Counted from the stretch's first letter, positions 24,972-33,684 are shown. The stretch: 36,690 bases of DNA from an uncultured Bacteroides sp. (GCA_902472795.1 CABROZ010000007.1:1-36690), one strand, 5' to 3'. The notes: generated by a model not told the origin, from the sequence alone. A program made the numbers and translations.

Positions 24972-26297
24972 ATGGGAACAAAGAAAAATTTTGTGATTGA
25001 CACGAACGTGATTCTTCACGATTATAATTGCTTGAAGAATTTTCAGGAAAACGACATTTATCTTCCTATCGTTGTTCTCGAAGAACTGGATAAGTTCAAG
25101 AAAGGTAATGAGCAGATTAACTTCAATGCGCGCGAGTTTGTCCGTGAACTCGACCAGATTACCGATGATAATCTTTTTACGAAAGGTGCTCCTTTGGGGG
25201 AAGGGCTGGGCAGTCTGTTCGTAGTGGCTGGTACGGTCGATTCGCCTAAGGTTCATGATTCATTTCCCGAACGCATTCCCGACCATCAGATTCTGGCAGT
25301 GACCGACTATGTGGCTCGGAAGCATCCCGACATGAAGACCGTACTTGTGACGAAGGACGTGAATCTGCGTATGAAGGCACGTTCCATCGGATTGTTGTGC
25401 GAGGATTATATCACCGACAAGGTGATGAATGTCGATATCTTTGAAAAATCGAACGAGGTGTTCGAGGGAATTGATCCGGCACTGATCGACCGTATCTATT
25501 CTTCACGCGAGGGCATTGACATCAGCGAGTTCGACTTTAAGGACATCCTTCATCCCAACGAATGCTTTATCCTGAAGAGCGATCGCAACAGTGTGCTGGC
25601 CCGATACAATCCGTTTACACATGCTGTCTGCCGCGTCAATAAGTCGAAGAATTACGGCATCGAGCCGCGAAACGCCGAGCAGAGCTTTGCTTTCGAAGTA
25701 TTGAACGATCCGAACATCAAGCTGGTTGCCCTGACGGGAAAGGCTGGTACCGGAAAAACATTGCTGGCACTTGCTGCAGCTCTGAGCAATATGGCAGAAT
25801 ATAAGCAAATATTGCTGGCCCGGCCTATTGTGGCGTTGTCGAACAAGGATTTGGGCTTTTTGCCGGGGGATGCCAAAGAGAAAGTGGCGCCATATATGCA
25901 GCCGTTGTTCGACAACCTGAATGTCATCAAACATCAGTTTGCCGCCAACTCCAGCGAAGTGAAACGGCTGGAAGACATGCAGAAGAGCGACCAGCTGGTT
26001 ATCGAAGCACTGGCTTTCATTCGTGGGCGTAGCCTGAGCGAGACTTTCTGCATCATTGACGAGTCGCAGAACCTGACCCCTCACGAAATCAAGACCATCA
26101 TTACCCGTGCGGGTGAAGGAACCAAAATGGTATTTACGGGCGATATTCAGCAGATCGACCAGCCTTATCTGGACAGCCAGTCCAACGGTTTGGTTTACAT
26201 GATCGACCGTATGCGTGACCAGAATCTATTTGCCCACATCAATCTGGTGAAAGGCGAGCGTAGCGAATTGAGCGAACTGGCCAGCAACCTGATGTAA
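24972..26297 (+). CDS. phoH: PIN domain-PhoH family ATPase
   Basis: The 441-residue protein joins an N-terminal PIN nuclease domain (about 6-150, VIDTNVILHD at 8-17 with the first metal aspartate) to a C-terminal PhoH helicase-like ATPase domain (about 230-441). The latter has Walker A GKAGTGKT (256-263) and a Walker B-like CIIDESQNL near 357-365. Such PIN-PhoH fusions are thought to be RNA-unwinding ribonucleases, with a link to phosphate starvation in some species. No Pho box is visible upstream. It is followed by a 22-bp-period array that includes a terminator-like arm. Confidence 0.88.
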   Translation: MGTKKNFVIDTNVILHDYNCLKNFQENDIYLPIVVLEELDKFKKGNEQINFNAREFVRELDQITDDNLFTKGAPLGEGLGSLFVVAGTVDSPKVHDSFPERIPDHQILAVTDYVARKHPDMKTVLVTKDVNLRMKARSIGLLCEDYITDKVMNVDIFEKSNEVFEGIDPALIDRIYSSREGIDISEFDFKDILHPNECFILKSDRNSVLARYNPFTHAVCRVNKSKNYGIEPRNAEQSFAFEVLNDPNIKLVALTGKAGTGKTLLALAAALSNMAEYKQILLARPIVALSNKDLGFLPGDAKEKVAPYMQPLFDNLNVIKHQFAANSSEVKRLEDMQKSDQLVIEALAFIRGRSLSETFCIIDESQNLTPHEIKTIITRAGEGTKMVFTGDIQQIDQPYLDSQSNGLVYMIDRMRDQNLFAHINLVKGERSELSELASNLM

Positions 26298-26306
26298 CTG
26301 GACGTT

Positions 26307-26394
26307 TCTGTAACACTTGCATTGCTCGTCTGTAACACTTGCATTCCATTTCTGTAATGCAAGTGTGGCTCGTGAGCAATGCAAGTGTTTTATA
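26307..26394 (+). repeat. 22-bp-period array downstream of phoH, also a nested terminator
   Basis: Four 22-bp units start at 26307, 26329, 26351 and 26373. Units 1 and 2 carry ACACTTGCATT (26313, 26335); units 3 and 4 carry its complement AATGCAAGTGT (26356, 26378). The outer arms extend to a perfect 16-bp pair (26312-26327 with 26374-26389), the inner pair (26335-26345 with 26356-26366) is perfect over 11 bp, and TTTTAT follows. The transcript could fold as two nested stems and end there. Confidence 0.85.
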
Positions 26395-26491
26395 TTTCAT
26401 CAGTTTGGAGAATATGCTTTTCGCTCCAGATCGGTCGTAAACTGTTGTGTGCAAGCAGTTTGTAGAAAATGGCTAAGTTCTGTGGCAAATG

Positions 26492-26538
26492 CGAAAAAAT
26501 GCCAAAACGGATAAGAGCTTGCTTATCTGTTTTGGCAT
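26492..26538 (-). terminator. Terminator of the DUF4494-yggS-DHOD-like operon
   Basis: ATGCCAAAACGGATAAG (26499-26515) pairs with 26522-26538 over 17 bp with one G-T wobble and a six-base loop. On the minus strand the stem is followed by a T-run (A-run on plus just left of 26499). It lies 35 bp past the stop at 26573. Confidence 0.87.
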
Positions 26539-26572
26539 ATTCTTTTGTCGGCCGGTCAGCCGAAGCTGTTGC

Positions 26573-27550
26573 TTATTCGTGCGAGGAGAAATACTTCAGG
26601 AACTGCGTACGTTCGAAGGTGTTTATACCCTTTACGTCGCTTACGTTCAGTTTACCCTTGAATTGGGTTATCTTTTCCATGCCTTTGCTGGTCATCCATT
26701 TCTCAAGGAATCGGGTGTATTCACCAATGACTGCGGACGACTCTTTGTAGAGGACACTGCAGATTTCCACAGCCGAAGCACCTGCCAATATGGCTTTTAC
26801 TACGCCTTCGGCCGAATGGATACCGCCCGAGATGGCGTAATCGATTTTGCTGACGGCGGCCGATGCAATGCCTGTCCACCGGAGCGACTTGGACAGATCG
26901 GCTTCGTTGCTGAATATGCTGCCAGCCGTGTGGGTCATCTTTTCAATGTTGATGTCCGGCTGATAGAAGCGATTGAACAGCACAACGGCTGCTGCACCGT
27001 TGGCATAGAGTTGGTTGATGAGTGCTACCGGGTTGGTCAGATTGTCGCCCAGCTTCATGATGACGGGTATCTTGACCGTATTCTTGATGTGGCGCAGAAT
27101 GTCGATGTGGCGTTGCTCGAAGCTGCCATAAGTATATTGTACGTCGGTCTGCAGAGCCAGGATATTGATCTCTATCGCGTCAGCTCCGGCTTCTTCTATG
27201 TTCTTGGCGAAGTCTATCCAACCTGCATCCTGATAGCAGTTGATGCTGGCGATGACGGGTATGTCGCACACTTTCTTGCTTTCGCTGATGAGGCGCAGAT
27301 ATTCACCCAGCTTGTGCTCACGGATGTAGCCGACCAAGTAGTCGCTGCCTTCGGGATACATATTGGGATCGCCCATCCAGTCGGCTTCCATCATAATCTG
27401 TTCTTCAAACAGCGATTTCAGCACGATGGCGCCTGCTCCTGCTTCGCAGAGTTTCTGGTTCTTGTCCGCACTGTCTGTCAGGCCGCAGCTGCTGACGATA
27501 ATCGGGTTTTTGAGTTTCAACCCTGCAAAAGTTGTTTCTAATGTTGCCAT
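26573..27550 (-). CDS. Dihydroorotate dehydrogenase-like flavoprotein
   Basis: The 325-residue TIM-barrel protein begins TTFAGLKLKNPIIVSSCGL like class 1 dihydroorotate dehydrogenases and keeps barrel segments such as VIMKLGDN and a C-terminal GGIHSAEGVVKAILAGAS phosphate/FMN-binding stretch. The class 1 substrate motif around the second active-site loop (E-I-N-x-S-C-P-N) is replaced by EINILALQTDV, so the orotate-binding residues appear lost. It may be an FMN oxidoreductase of another substrate. It is last in an operon after DUF4494 and yggS; no pyrimidine genes are near. Confidence 0.82.
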   Translation of the reverse strand: MATLETTFAGLKLKNPIIVSSCGLTDSADKNQKLCEAGAGAIVLKSLFEEQIMMEADWMGDPNMYPEGSDYLVGYIREHKLGEYLRLISESKKVCDIPVIASINCYQDAGWIDFAKNIEEAGADAIEINILALQTDVQYTYGSFEQRHIDILRHIKNTVKIPVIMKLGDNLTNPVALINQLYANGAAAVVLFNRFYQPDINIEKMTHTAGSIFSNEADLSKSLRWTGIASAAVSKIDYAISGGIHSAEGVVKAILAGASAVEICSVLYKESSAVIGEYTRFLEKWMTSKGMEKITQFKGKLNVSDVKGINTFERTQFLKYFSSHE

Positions 27551-27580
27551 GATAGTAAATTTTATAGGTGAAAAATGTTT

Positions 27581-28246
27581 TTAATAGATTCTTTCTCCGA
27601 AAATCTTGCTACCTACGCGCACCATGGTGCTACCGGCTGCAATGGCTTCATGATAGTCGTGCGACATGCCCATGGAAAGTTCCTTAAAGCAGTCGTTATC
27701 GGCAAACCAGATGCTTTTTACTTCCTGGAAGAAGTCGTGCAGCGAGCGAAATTCCTTCCGTATCTGCTCAACGTTGTCAGTGTTCGAAGCCATGCCCATC
27801 AGTCCGCATATCTGTACGTTTTTCAGTTCGTTCCATTTGCCCGCTCTCAATAAATCCCGGCATTCGTCGAAACTGAAACCGAATTTGGTCTCCTCCTGAG
27901 CAATATGCAGTTGCAGCAGGCAGCATACGATTCGGTTGATTTTAGCAGCCTGTTTATTGACTTCGACGAGCAGTTTATAGGAATCAATGCCGTGTATCAG
28001 TGACACGTAGGGTACAATGTATTTCACTTTGTTTGTTTGCAGATGCCCGATGAAGTGCCATTCGATGTCTTTGGGCAGACTTTCATGTTTGGCATCCATT
28101 TCCTGTACCTTGCTTTCGCCGAAGATTCGTTGTCCGGCCCCGTAAGCTTCTTCTATCGCTTCGTTGGGGTGGAATTTGGAAACGGCTACCAGTCGCACCC
28201 CTTCTGGCAATTCGTTCAATACTTGTTTCAGATTTTCTGCAATCAT
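27581..28246 (-). CDS. yggS: YggS-family PLP homeostasis protein
   Basis: YggS/PROSC proteins bind pyridoxal phosphate without known catalysis and help keep PLP and amino-acid pools in balance. The 221-residue single-domain alanine-racemase-like barrel has the PLP lysine Lys24 in VAVSKFHPNEAIEEAYGAG, the FGESKVQEMDAK segment, EWHFIGHLQTNKVKY near 61-75, and LSMGMSHDYHEAIAAGSTMVRVG near the end. It lies 39 bp after the DUF4494 gene and 30 bp before the DHOD-like gene, all on the minus strand and probably in one transcript. Confidence 0.93.
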   Translation of the reverse strand: MIAENLKQVLNELPEGVRLVAVSKFHPNEAIEEAYGAGQRIFGESKVQEMDAKHESLPKDIEWHFIGHLQTNKVKYIVPYVSLIHGIDSYKLLVEVNKQAAKINRIVCCLLQLHIAQEETKFGFSFDECRDLLRAGKWNELKNVQICGLMGMASNTDNVEQIRKEFRSLHDFFQEVKSIWFADNDCFKELSMGMSHDYHEAIAAGSTMVRVGSKIFGERIY

Positions 28247-28285
28247 GGGTGATAATACTTTGATGTTTTCTGTTTATTTAGTTGT

Positions 28286-28750
28286 TTATACTTCCGGTTT
28301 GTCATCCGGTTCGGCACTGTAGGGATAGACATCCATGATGGCTGTTTCGGCCACCGAACCAATCTGATAGTCAGCCATGGTACCCTTCATGCCCTCGTCG
28401 AGTTTCTTGACGGCATCTCTCAGGTCGGCAGCCTGAACCAGTACCTGTGTCGATGATTTCTTTTCGACACCGCTTTTTTCGTCCAGCGTGATGAATATCA
28501 GTTTGCATTTGAACCAGCGGTCGGCAGCTTCTTCTTCCGAGGGGAAGAGTTCGCTATAGTTGGCCCGTTTGATGTCCGAAACCGTAAATTCTCCCGTGAT
28601 GAACGGAGTCATTTCTTCGATGATGCGGGCTTCCGCTTCGGTAAAGCTGAGTGCATCTACCAGATATGGTTCGGTAACTTTTTTATTCATACCGTTTTCC
28701 ATTGTTTTTTCATAGCGGATTTTACACTCAAACCAAGTATGCATTGCCAT
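28286..28750 (-). CDS. DUF4494 protein
   Basis: The 154-residue cytosolic protein fits the Bacteroidetes family DUF4494 as I recognise it: HTWFECKIRYEKTMENG at the start, an EPYLVDALSFTEAEARI segment, DRWFKCKLIFITLDEKSG, and QVLVQAADLRDAVKKLDEGMKG. The WFECK and WFKCK stretches suggest an internal duplication of a small alpha/beta unit. No signal peptide, catalytic residues or metal site is evident. It leads the operon with yggS and the DHOD-like gene. Function is unknown. Confidence 0.82.
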   Translation of the reverse strand: MAMHTWFECKIRYEKTMENGMNKKVTEPYLVDALSFTEAEARIIEEMTPFITGEFTVSDIKRANYSELFPSEEEAADRWFKCKLIFITLDEKSGVEKKSSTQVLVQAADLRDAVKKLDEGMKGTMADYQIGSVAETAIMDVYPYSAEPDDKPEV

Positions 28751-28811
28751 AATTTTCTGATTTTTAGTTTTTAATGATTCAATAATTCTTTTGTTACCGT
28801 TAAATAGCTTA

Positions 28812-28819
28812 CAAAGCTA
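28812..28819 (-). promoter_or_regulatory. Promoter -7 element for the DUF4494 operon
   Basis: On the minus strand this reads TAGCTTTG, matching TAnnTTTG, 61 bp before the DUF4494 start. No TTTG is present at -33. Confidence 0.5.
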
Positions 28820-28940
28820 CACAAAAATCCGTGATTATGGTGTGACGGTGTAATAAAAAAGATAAAGCATTCGGGGAAATGTTGTCTTGGTAGGCGGGAT
28901 GGAGTGACGTTTTCGGTAAGCATTACTCAGGAAAAAGCCA

Positions 28941-28970
28941 TTTGTCTGAACCATTCAGCCGATATGTTTG
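28941..28970 (+). promoter_or_regulatory. Candidate promoter upstream of tpx
   Basis: TTTG (28941-28944), 18 bp, then TATGTTTG (28963-28970) fits the consensus with one base less than usual spacing. It would give a leader of about 160 nt before tpx. Within that leader GTCATCATGAC (29077-29087) is a short palindrome. The rest of the 388-bp gap 28751-29138 shows no gene. Confidence 0.5.
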
Positions 28971-29138
28971 TTTAGAAGACAAGAATTCGCCTTCTTCCCG
29001 TGCAGGCATACCAGGCAACAATGGATGTGATCGAAGGAAGTTGATAGTGTTGACAGGTATGCGGTCGGAGGTAGCAGTCATCATGACAGGAGTGCAGTAA
29101 GGCGAAGCAATGTATAATGTATAAAAACAGATTGAATT

Positions 29139-29639
29139 ATGGCAATAACAAGTTTTAAGGGACAACCGGTCAAGCTGATCGGTGAGTTTGTAAAAGTGGG
29201 TGCAGTAGCTCCCGATTTTGAGTTGGTAAAGACAGACCTGTCTTCGTTTTCGTTAAGCGAGTTGGCTGGGAAGCGTGTGATATTGAATATTTTTCCCAGT
29301 CTTGATACGGCTGTATGCGCCACTTCCGTACGCAAGTTCAACGAGCTGGCAGCAAGTTTGCCCGATACGGTTGTGTTGGCTGTTTCCAAGGATTTGCCTT
29401 TTGCGCATGCACGTTTCTGCACGACCGAAGGCATCAAGAACGTTATCCCCCTGTCCGATTTCCGCCTTTCCGAATTCGACGAAGAATATGGCGTACGTAT
29501 GGCCGACGGACCGTTGAAGGGATTGCTGGCACGTGCAGTAGTTGTCATCGGTAAGGATGGGCGAGTAGCTTACACCGAGTTGGTTCCGGAGATTACGCAG
29601 GAGCCCGACTATGCGAAAGCCATCGAGGCATTGGGCTGA
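29139..29639 (+). CDS. tpx: Thiol peroxidase, 2-Cys peroxiredoxin
   Basis: Tpx reduces hydrogen and alkyl peroxides with thioredoxin as electron donor; in a strict anaerobe it supports aerotolerance. The 166-residue protein has the Tpx-type N-terminus (FKGQPVKLIGEFVKVGAVAPDF), the peroxidatic Cys60 in SLDTAVCATSVRKFN and the resolving Cys94 in FAHARFCTTEGI, spaced as in atypical 2-Cys Tpx. It appears to be a single-gene unit between its own promoter and a very strong terminator. Confidence 0.94.
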   Translation: MAITSFKGQPVKLIGEFVKVGAVAPDFELVKTDLSSFSLSELAGKRVILNIFPSLDTAVCATSVRKFNELAASLPDTVVLAVSKDLPFAHARFCTTEGIKNVIPLSDFRLSEFDEEYGVRMADGPLKGLLARAVVVIGKDGRVAYTELVPEITQEPDYAKAIEALG

Positions 29640-29659
29640 ATCCCGGCTGATGGATGAAC

Positions 29660-29746
29660 ACAGGAGGCTGTCACAAAACAAGGAATGTAATGAATGACAC
29701 ATATGTCATTGCCACTCCTTGTTTTGTGACAGCCTCCTGTTTTTTA
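29660..29746 (+). terminator. Terminator with perfect 25-bp stem
   Basis: Positions 29660-29684 and 29716-29740 are exact reverse complements (25 bp, ending in a T-run at 29740-29745). The loop contains AATGAC (29693-29698) and GTCATT (29705-29710), a smaller hairpin. It separates tpx from the convergent dedA. The perfection of the arms suggests a dispersed terminator-type repeat. Confidence 0.88.
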
Positions 29747-29761
29747 TTATAGCTCTTCTTC

Positions 29762-29787
29762 TTTCTATTGCTTCTTTCTATTGCTTC
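29762..29787. repeat. 13-bp tandem duplication at the dedA stop
   Basis: TTTCTATTGCTTC occurs twice head to tail (29762-29774, 29775-29787) and spans the dedA stop codon. Because the stop is inside the unit, either copy would end the protein at the same Lys-Lys-Gln. Confidence 0.8.
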
Positions 29788-30434
29788 TTCTCTGACTTTT
29801 TCTTCAGCCCTTTGTAGATGATGAAAGCTACCACAAATACGGCAAGAGCCAGAATGACGTATCCTATCTCGTGGCTGTATTTGGTTGCCATTACATAGAC
29901 GTCGTTTGTTGTCTTCAGATCCGTGAAGCGATAGATCATGTATCCCAGCACAGCCAGTACCGTATTCCAGATTCCGGCTCCCAATGTGGTGTAGAGCAGG
30001 AAAGGACCCATCTTCATGCCTGCCAGTCCGGCCGGAATGCTGATAAGCTGACGTACAGCCGGTATCAGGCGGCCGAAGAACGTAGAAGCCGCACCGTGTT
30101 TCCGGAAGTATTCTTCGGCATGGCGCACTTTTTCTTCGTCGATCAGACACATGTGTCCGAAACGGCTGTTGGCAAATTTATAGACGATAGGGCGTCCCAG
30201 CCAGCGTGCCAGATAGTAATTGACCAAAGCTCCGAGGTCGGCTCCTATCGTTGCAAATACCACTACGAGCACGATGTTCATGCTGTCGTCTGCCATGGCT
30301 TTCCAGGCAGCTGGTGGCACTACTGCTTCCGATGGGAATGGTATAAACGAGCTTTCGATAGCCATAAAGACAGTGACTACCCAGTAATTCAGGTTTTCTA
30401 ATACCCATTTAAGAAGTTCTGCGACTGATTCCAT
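29778..30434 (-). CDS. dedA: DedA-family membrane protein
   Basis: DedA (VTT/SNARE-associated) proteins are inner-membrane proteins; bacterial members are linked to undecaprenyl-phosphate or phospholipid translocation and envelope stability. The 218-residue protein shows the family signatures ESSFIPFPSEAVVPPA (27-42) and GRLIPAVRQLISIPAGLAG (121-139), with hydrophobic segments around 17-30, 53-75, 140-165 and 190-208, and a very basic C-terminal tail. It is third in a minus-strand set after glnS and the TPR gene, 22 bp downstream of the latter. The substrate cannot be read from sequence. Confidence 0.9.
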   Translation of the reverse strand: MESVAELLKWVLENLNYWVVTVFMAIESSFIPFPSEAVVPPAAWKAMADDSMNIVLVVVFATIGADLGALVNYYLARWLGRPIVYKFANSRFGHMCLIDEEKVRHAEEYFRKHGAASTFFGRLIPAVRQLISIPAGLAGMKMGPFLLYTTLGAGIWNTVLAVLGYMIYRFTDLKTTNDVYVMATKYSHEIGYVILALAVFVVAFIIYKGLKKKSEKKQ

Positions 30435-30456
30435 TTTTATTTTGGTTGATTACGGT

Positions 30457-31872
30457 TTATTTCAGTGAATCGAAAATTTCTTTCATTATTTTGGCCATTT
30501 CTTCCCGTTCTTCCTTGTTCATCATCTGTTGCAATTCTTTCAGTTCGTCCTGACTGATCGGCTTTTTGCAGAGTTTGTTATACTTCATGAAGTTTTCTTT
30601 GTCGTGCAACAGCAGATAGATGGAAGTCAGCCTTTCGTTGATACCCTCAAAGTCCGGCGCTTCCCTCTTGACGTGTTCGAAGGCCACTTGTGCATATTCA
30701 ATCTGATTGATCTCCATGCAGATCAGTCCTATTTCATTCCATGTTTCCGGGTAAGGAGACATGTTCAGTGCTTTGGCCCATTCACGTACAGCTTCTTGTG
30801 GCTTTTGATCTTCCATGTAGATTCTTCCCGACATCAGGTAGTTTTCCACATCATTCGGATCGGCGTTGATGGCTTTCTGGCAATATTGATATGCTTTCTT
30901 TTTCTCTCCCATTTTCAGTAGGCACAGTGCGGCGTTCGAATATAGCATGGACAGTGGAATAGTTTTTTCCTGGTAGTTGTCTATGGCCGCTTCAAGATAA
31001 TCATAAGCCTTGTCCCATTCGTTCTGGCTGATGTGTCCCATGGCAATGAAAGTATAGATGAAGTCATGGGTCAGCACTTGCATCTTTTCAGCTTTCCGAT
31101 AATTTTCCAGTGCTTTCTTGTCGTTCCCAAGCTGGTAGAAGGCATGTCCTTTGACGACGTAGGCTTCGGCAAATTCTTCATCCGAGATGATGGCGTAGTC
31201 GCAAGCGTCAATTGCTTTGTCGTATTGTTGCAGTTCGAAATAGCAACGTGCCAGTCCAAACCAATAAGGAGCAGAGTAGGGATCCTTATCGATCAGCCTG
31301 TTGTAATAGACGGATGCTTCTTCAAATTTTCTGTTGGCATACAGGCAGTCGGCAATAACGGCCAAGTATGCTTCGTCTTCATCATATAGGCCTTCCCCTT
31401 TTTTCAGCCATTGCGATGCCTTCTGCGGATAGCCCATATCATTGTACAAGTATGCCACTTCCACAATGTTGGCCAGTTCATGTTTGTCCTTTATTTTATC
31501 CAGTAGTTCTTCTGCTTCGTTCAGCTTGCCTTCGCCCATCAGGATGTTTGCTTTCAGCACTTTCACCTCATCGCTGGTGTCGTCTGGGATGCTGTCTGCT
31601 ATAACTTTGGCTTTGCTTCGGCGTTGTGTATCCATGAACAGGTAAGCCCGCTCCACCAGCAATGCCGTGTTGTTGGGGTGCAGGCTCAGACCATATTCGG
31701 TAACTTCAAGGGCTGTCTGGAATTTGTTACGCATGGCATACCAATCGGCCAGGTCCGCCAGGTCTTCGGCGTCCATATAGATGGGCGTCTTTTCCCTTTG
31801 GGCTTTTTCGTATTGTTCTGCCAGTTCGTACAGTTCCTTATCTCTTCCAGACAGCAGATTTTTTCTATTCAT
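30457..31872 (-). CDS. Cytosolic tetratricopeptide-repeat protein
   Basis: The 471-residue protein lacks a signal peptide and is built almost entirely of TPR helices from about residue 40 on, for example PYWFGLARCYFELQQYDKAI and AYVVKGHAFYQLGNDKKAL. The last 50 residues are charged and end in a helix rich in Lys and Glu. TPRs bind partner proteins; the partner is unknown. It lies 26 bp after glnS and 22 bp before dedA on the minus strand, so the three are probably cotranscribed. No enzymatic motif is present. Confidence 0.88.
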   Translation of the reverse strand: MNRKNLLSGRDKELYELAEQYEKAQREKTPIYMDAEDLADLADWYAMRNKFQTALEVTEYGLSLHPNNTALLVERAYLFMDTQRRSKAKVIADSIPDDTSDEVKVLKANILMGEGKLNEAEELLDKIKDKHELANIVEVAYLYNDMGYPQKASQWLKKGEGLYDEDEAYLAVIADCLYANRKFEEASVYYNRLIDKDPYSAPYWFGLARCYFELQQYDKAIDACDYAIISDEEFAEAYVVKGHAFYQLGNDKKALENYRKAEKMQVLTHDFIYTFIAMGHISQNEWDKAYDYLEAAIDNYQEKTIPLSMLYSNAALCLLKMGEKKKAYQYCQKAINADPNDVENYLMSGRIYMEDQKPQEAVREWAKALNMSPYPETWNEIGLICMEINQIEYAQVAFEHVKREAPDFEGINERLTSIYLLLHDKENFMKYNKLCKKPISQDELKELQQMMNKEEREEMAKIMKEIFDSLK

Positions 31873-31898
31873 TTAATCTTATTGGATCCTTTTTGGTT

Positions 31899-33638
31899 TC
31901 ATTTGTTGATTTTTCCCCATGTATCTTTCAGTCCGACGGTACGGTTGAAGACCATCTTGTCGGGAGTAGAGTCTTTATCTACGTTGAAGTAGCCGATGCG
32001 TTGGAACTGTAGATAAGTGAGCGGCTTCATGCCGGCTGCAAATTTTTCGATGTAGCAGCAGGGCAGCACGTGCAGCGAGTCGGGATTGATGATTTCCTTC
32101 ATGGCAGTCAGTGCGTCGCAGTTCTTGGCTTCACGGATGGCGGCCAGTTCGTCACGCGGATTTTCCACTTTCCACAAGCGGTCGTACAAGCGTACTTCGG
32201 CTTCGATGCAGTGTGCGCAGCTCACCCAGTGCAGCGTCCCTTTTACCTTGCGGTTGGCGCCCGGCATACCGCTTTTCGATTCGGGGTCATATTCGCAATA
32301 TACTTCTACGACCTCGCCTGCATCGTTTTTCTTACATCCGGTACATCTTACAATATAGGCATTTTTCAGGCGTACCTCCTGTCCGGGTGTCATACGGAAA
32401 TATTTCTTGGGAGCATCTTCCATAAAGTCCTCGCGTTCCATCCACAGTTCTCGGCTGAATTCAATCAGGTGGCTTCCCTCTTCCGGATGTTCCGGGTTAT
32501 TGATAGCTTCCAGTTCCTCTACCTGTCCTTCCGGATAATTGGTGATAATCAGTTTCACCGGATTCAGCACAGCCGATATGCGGGTAGCCCGGTCGTTAAG
32601 GTCTTCGCGTACGGCGCTTTCCAGTAAGGCAAACTCGTTGAGGGCGTCGTAAGTAGTGTAACCTATCTTGTCGATAAATTTATGGATAGACTCCGGTGAG
32701 TATCCGCGACGGCGGAATCCGCAGATGGTCGGCATACGCGGGTCATCCCATCCGTTGACAAGTCCTTCTTTGACCAACGTCAGCAGGTTTCGTTTGCTCA
32801 TGAGGGTGTAGCTCAGGTTCAGCTTGTTGAACTCGTATTGGCGCGGACGGTTGTCATCCAGGTCTTTCCCTTCTTTCAGCCAGTCAACGAACAGGTCGTA
32901 CAGCGGGCGGTGTACCACAAACTCCAGCGTACAGAGCGAGTGCGTTACGCCTTCGAAGAAATCGCTTTGTCCGTGGGCAAAGTCGTACATCGGATAGGCT
33001 TTCCATTTCGTACCCGTGCGGTGGTGCGGATGCTTCACTACGCGGTAGATAATCGGGTCGCGGAAGTGCATGTTGGGGTTGGCCATGTCTATTTTGGCAC
33101 GCAGCACCATGGCTCCTTCCTCTATCTCGCCACTGTTCATTTTCTGAAACAGCTCCAGGTTCTCTTCGATGGGGCGGTTGCGGTAGGGACTTTCTGTTCC
33201 GGGCTGGGTAGGCGTTCCCTTCTGGGCAGCTATTTCTTCGCTGGTCTGTTCGTCAATGTAGGCTTTCCCTTCCTTGATGAGGCGGATGGCGAAGTCCCAC
33301 AGTTGCTGGAAGTAGTCCGAAGCATAGTATTCGTGTCCCCACTGATAACCTAACCATTTGATGTCTTCTTTAATGGCTTCTACATATTCTACGTCTTCTT
33401 TGGTCGGATTGGTATCGTCGAATCGCAGGTTGCACACACCACCGTGAGCGGCTGCAATGCCGAAATCCAGGCAAATGGCTTTTGCGTGTCCGATGTGCAG
33501 GTATCCGTTGGGCTCCGGCGGGAAGCGGGTTTGTACTCTTCCGCCGTTTTTACCTTCTTTCAAGTCTTTCTCCACTATCTGTTCAATGAAGTTCAAGCTT
33601 TTCTTCTCGCTTGTTTCTTCGCATTTCATTTCTGCCAT
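31899..33638 (-). CDS. glnS: Glutamine-tRNA ligase
   Basis: GlnS charges tRNA-Gln with glutamine. The 579-residue class I synthetase has the HIGH motif in PPEPNGYLHIGHAKA (40-54), DDTNPTKE near 74-81 and the KMSKS-type signature LMSKRNL near residue 280, followed by a C-terminal anticodon-binding beta-barrel pair (about 340-579). The PPEPNGYLH sequence distinguishes it from GltX, which has PSPTG. Four cysteines around 430-485 (RCTGCKKND, CAHC) suggest a possible zinc knuckle in the C-terminal part. It leads the glnS-TPR-dedA set. Confidence 0.95.
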   Translation of the reverse strand: MAEMKCEETSEKKSLNFIEQIVEKDLKEGKNGGRVQTRFPPEPNGYLHIGHAKAICLDFGIAAAHGGVCNLRFDDTNPTKEDVEYVEAIKEDIKWLGYQWGHEYYASDYFQQLWDFAIRLIKEGKAYIDEQTSEEIAAQKGTPTQPGTESPYRNRPIEENLELFQKMNSGEIEEGAMVLRAKIDMANPNMHFRDPIIYRVVKHPHHRTGTKWKAYPMYDFAHGQSDFFEGVTHSLCTLEFVVHRPLYDLFVDWLKEGKDLDDNRPRQYEFNKLNLSYTLMSKRNLLTLVKEGLVNGWDDPRMPTICGFRRRGYSPESIHKFIDKIGYTTYDALNEFALLESAVREDLNDRATRISAVLNPVKLIITNYPEGQVEELEAINNPEHPEEGSHLIEFSRELWMEREDFMEDAPKKYFRMTPGQEVRLKNAYIVRCTGCKKNDAGEVVEVYCEYDPESKSGMPGANRKVKGTLHWVSCAHCIEAEVRLYDRLWKVENPRDELAAIREAKNCDALTAMKEIINPDSLHVLPCCYIEKFAAGMKPLTYLQFQRIGYFNVDKDSTPDKMVFNRTVGLKDTWGKINK

Positions 33639-33676
33639 AATTCTATCTTTTCGTAGTTTCCACTATTTCCTGGATG

Positions 33677-33684
33677 CAAAAATA
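33677..33684 (-). promoter_or_regulatory. Promoter -7 element for glnS
   Basis: On the minus strand this reads TATTTTTG, an exact TAnnTTTG, 38 bp before the glnS start. No -33 TTTG is found. Confidence 0.6.

Noticed and set aside
26310..26338. Pho box near phoH (TGTAACA repeated)
   Set aside because: The two TGTAACA are 22 bp apart with no middle copy, lie downstream of the gene and belong to the array units.
26489..27541. 350-codon plus-strand reading frame
   Set aside because: It is exactly antisense to the well-conserved DHOD-like gene and has no recognisable features.
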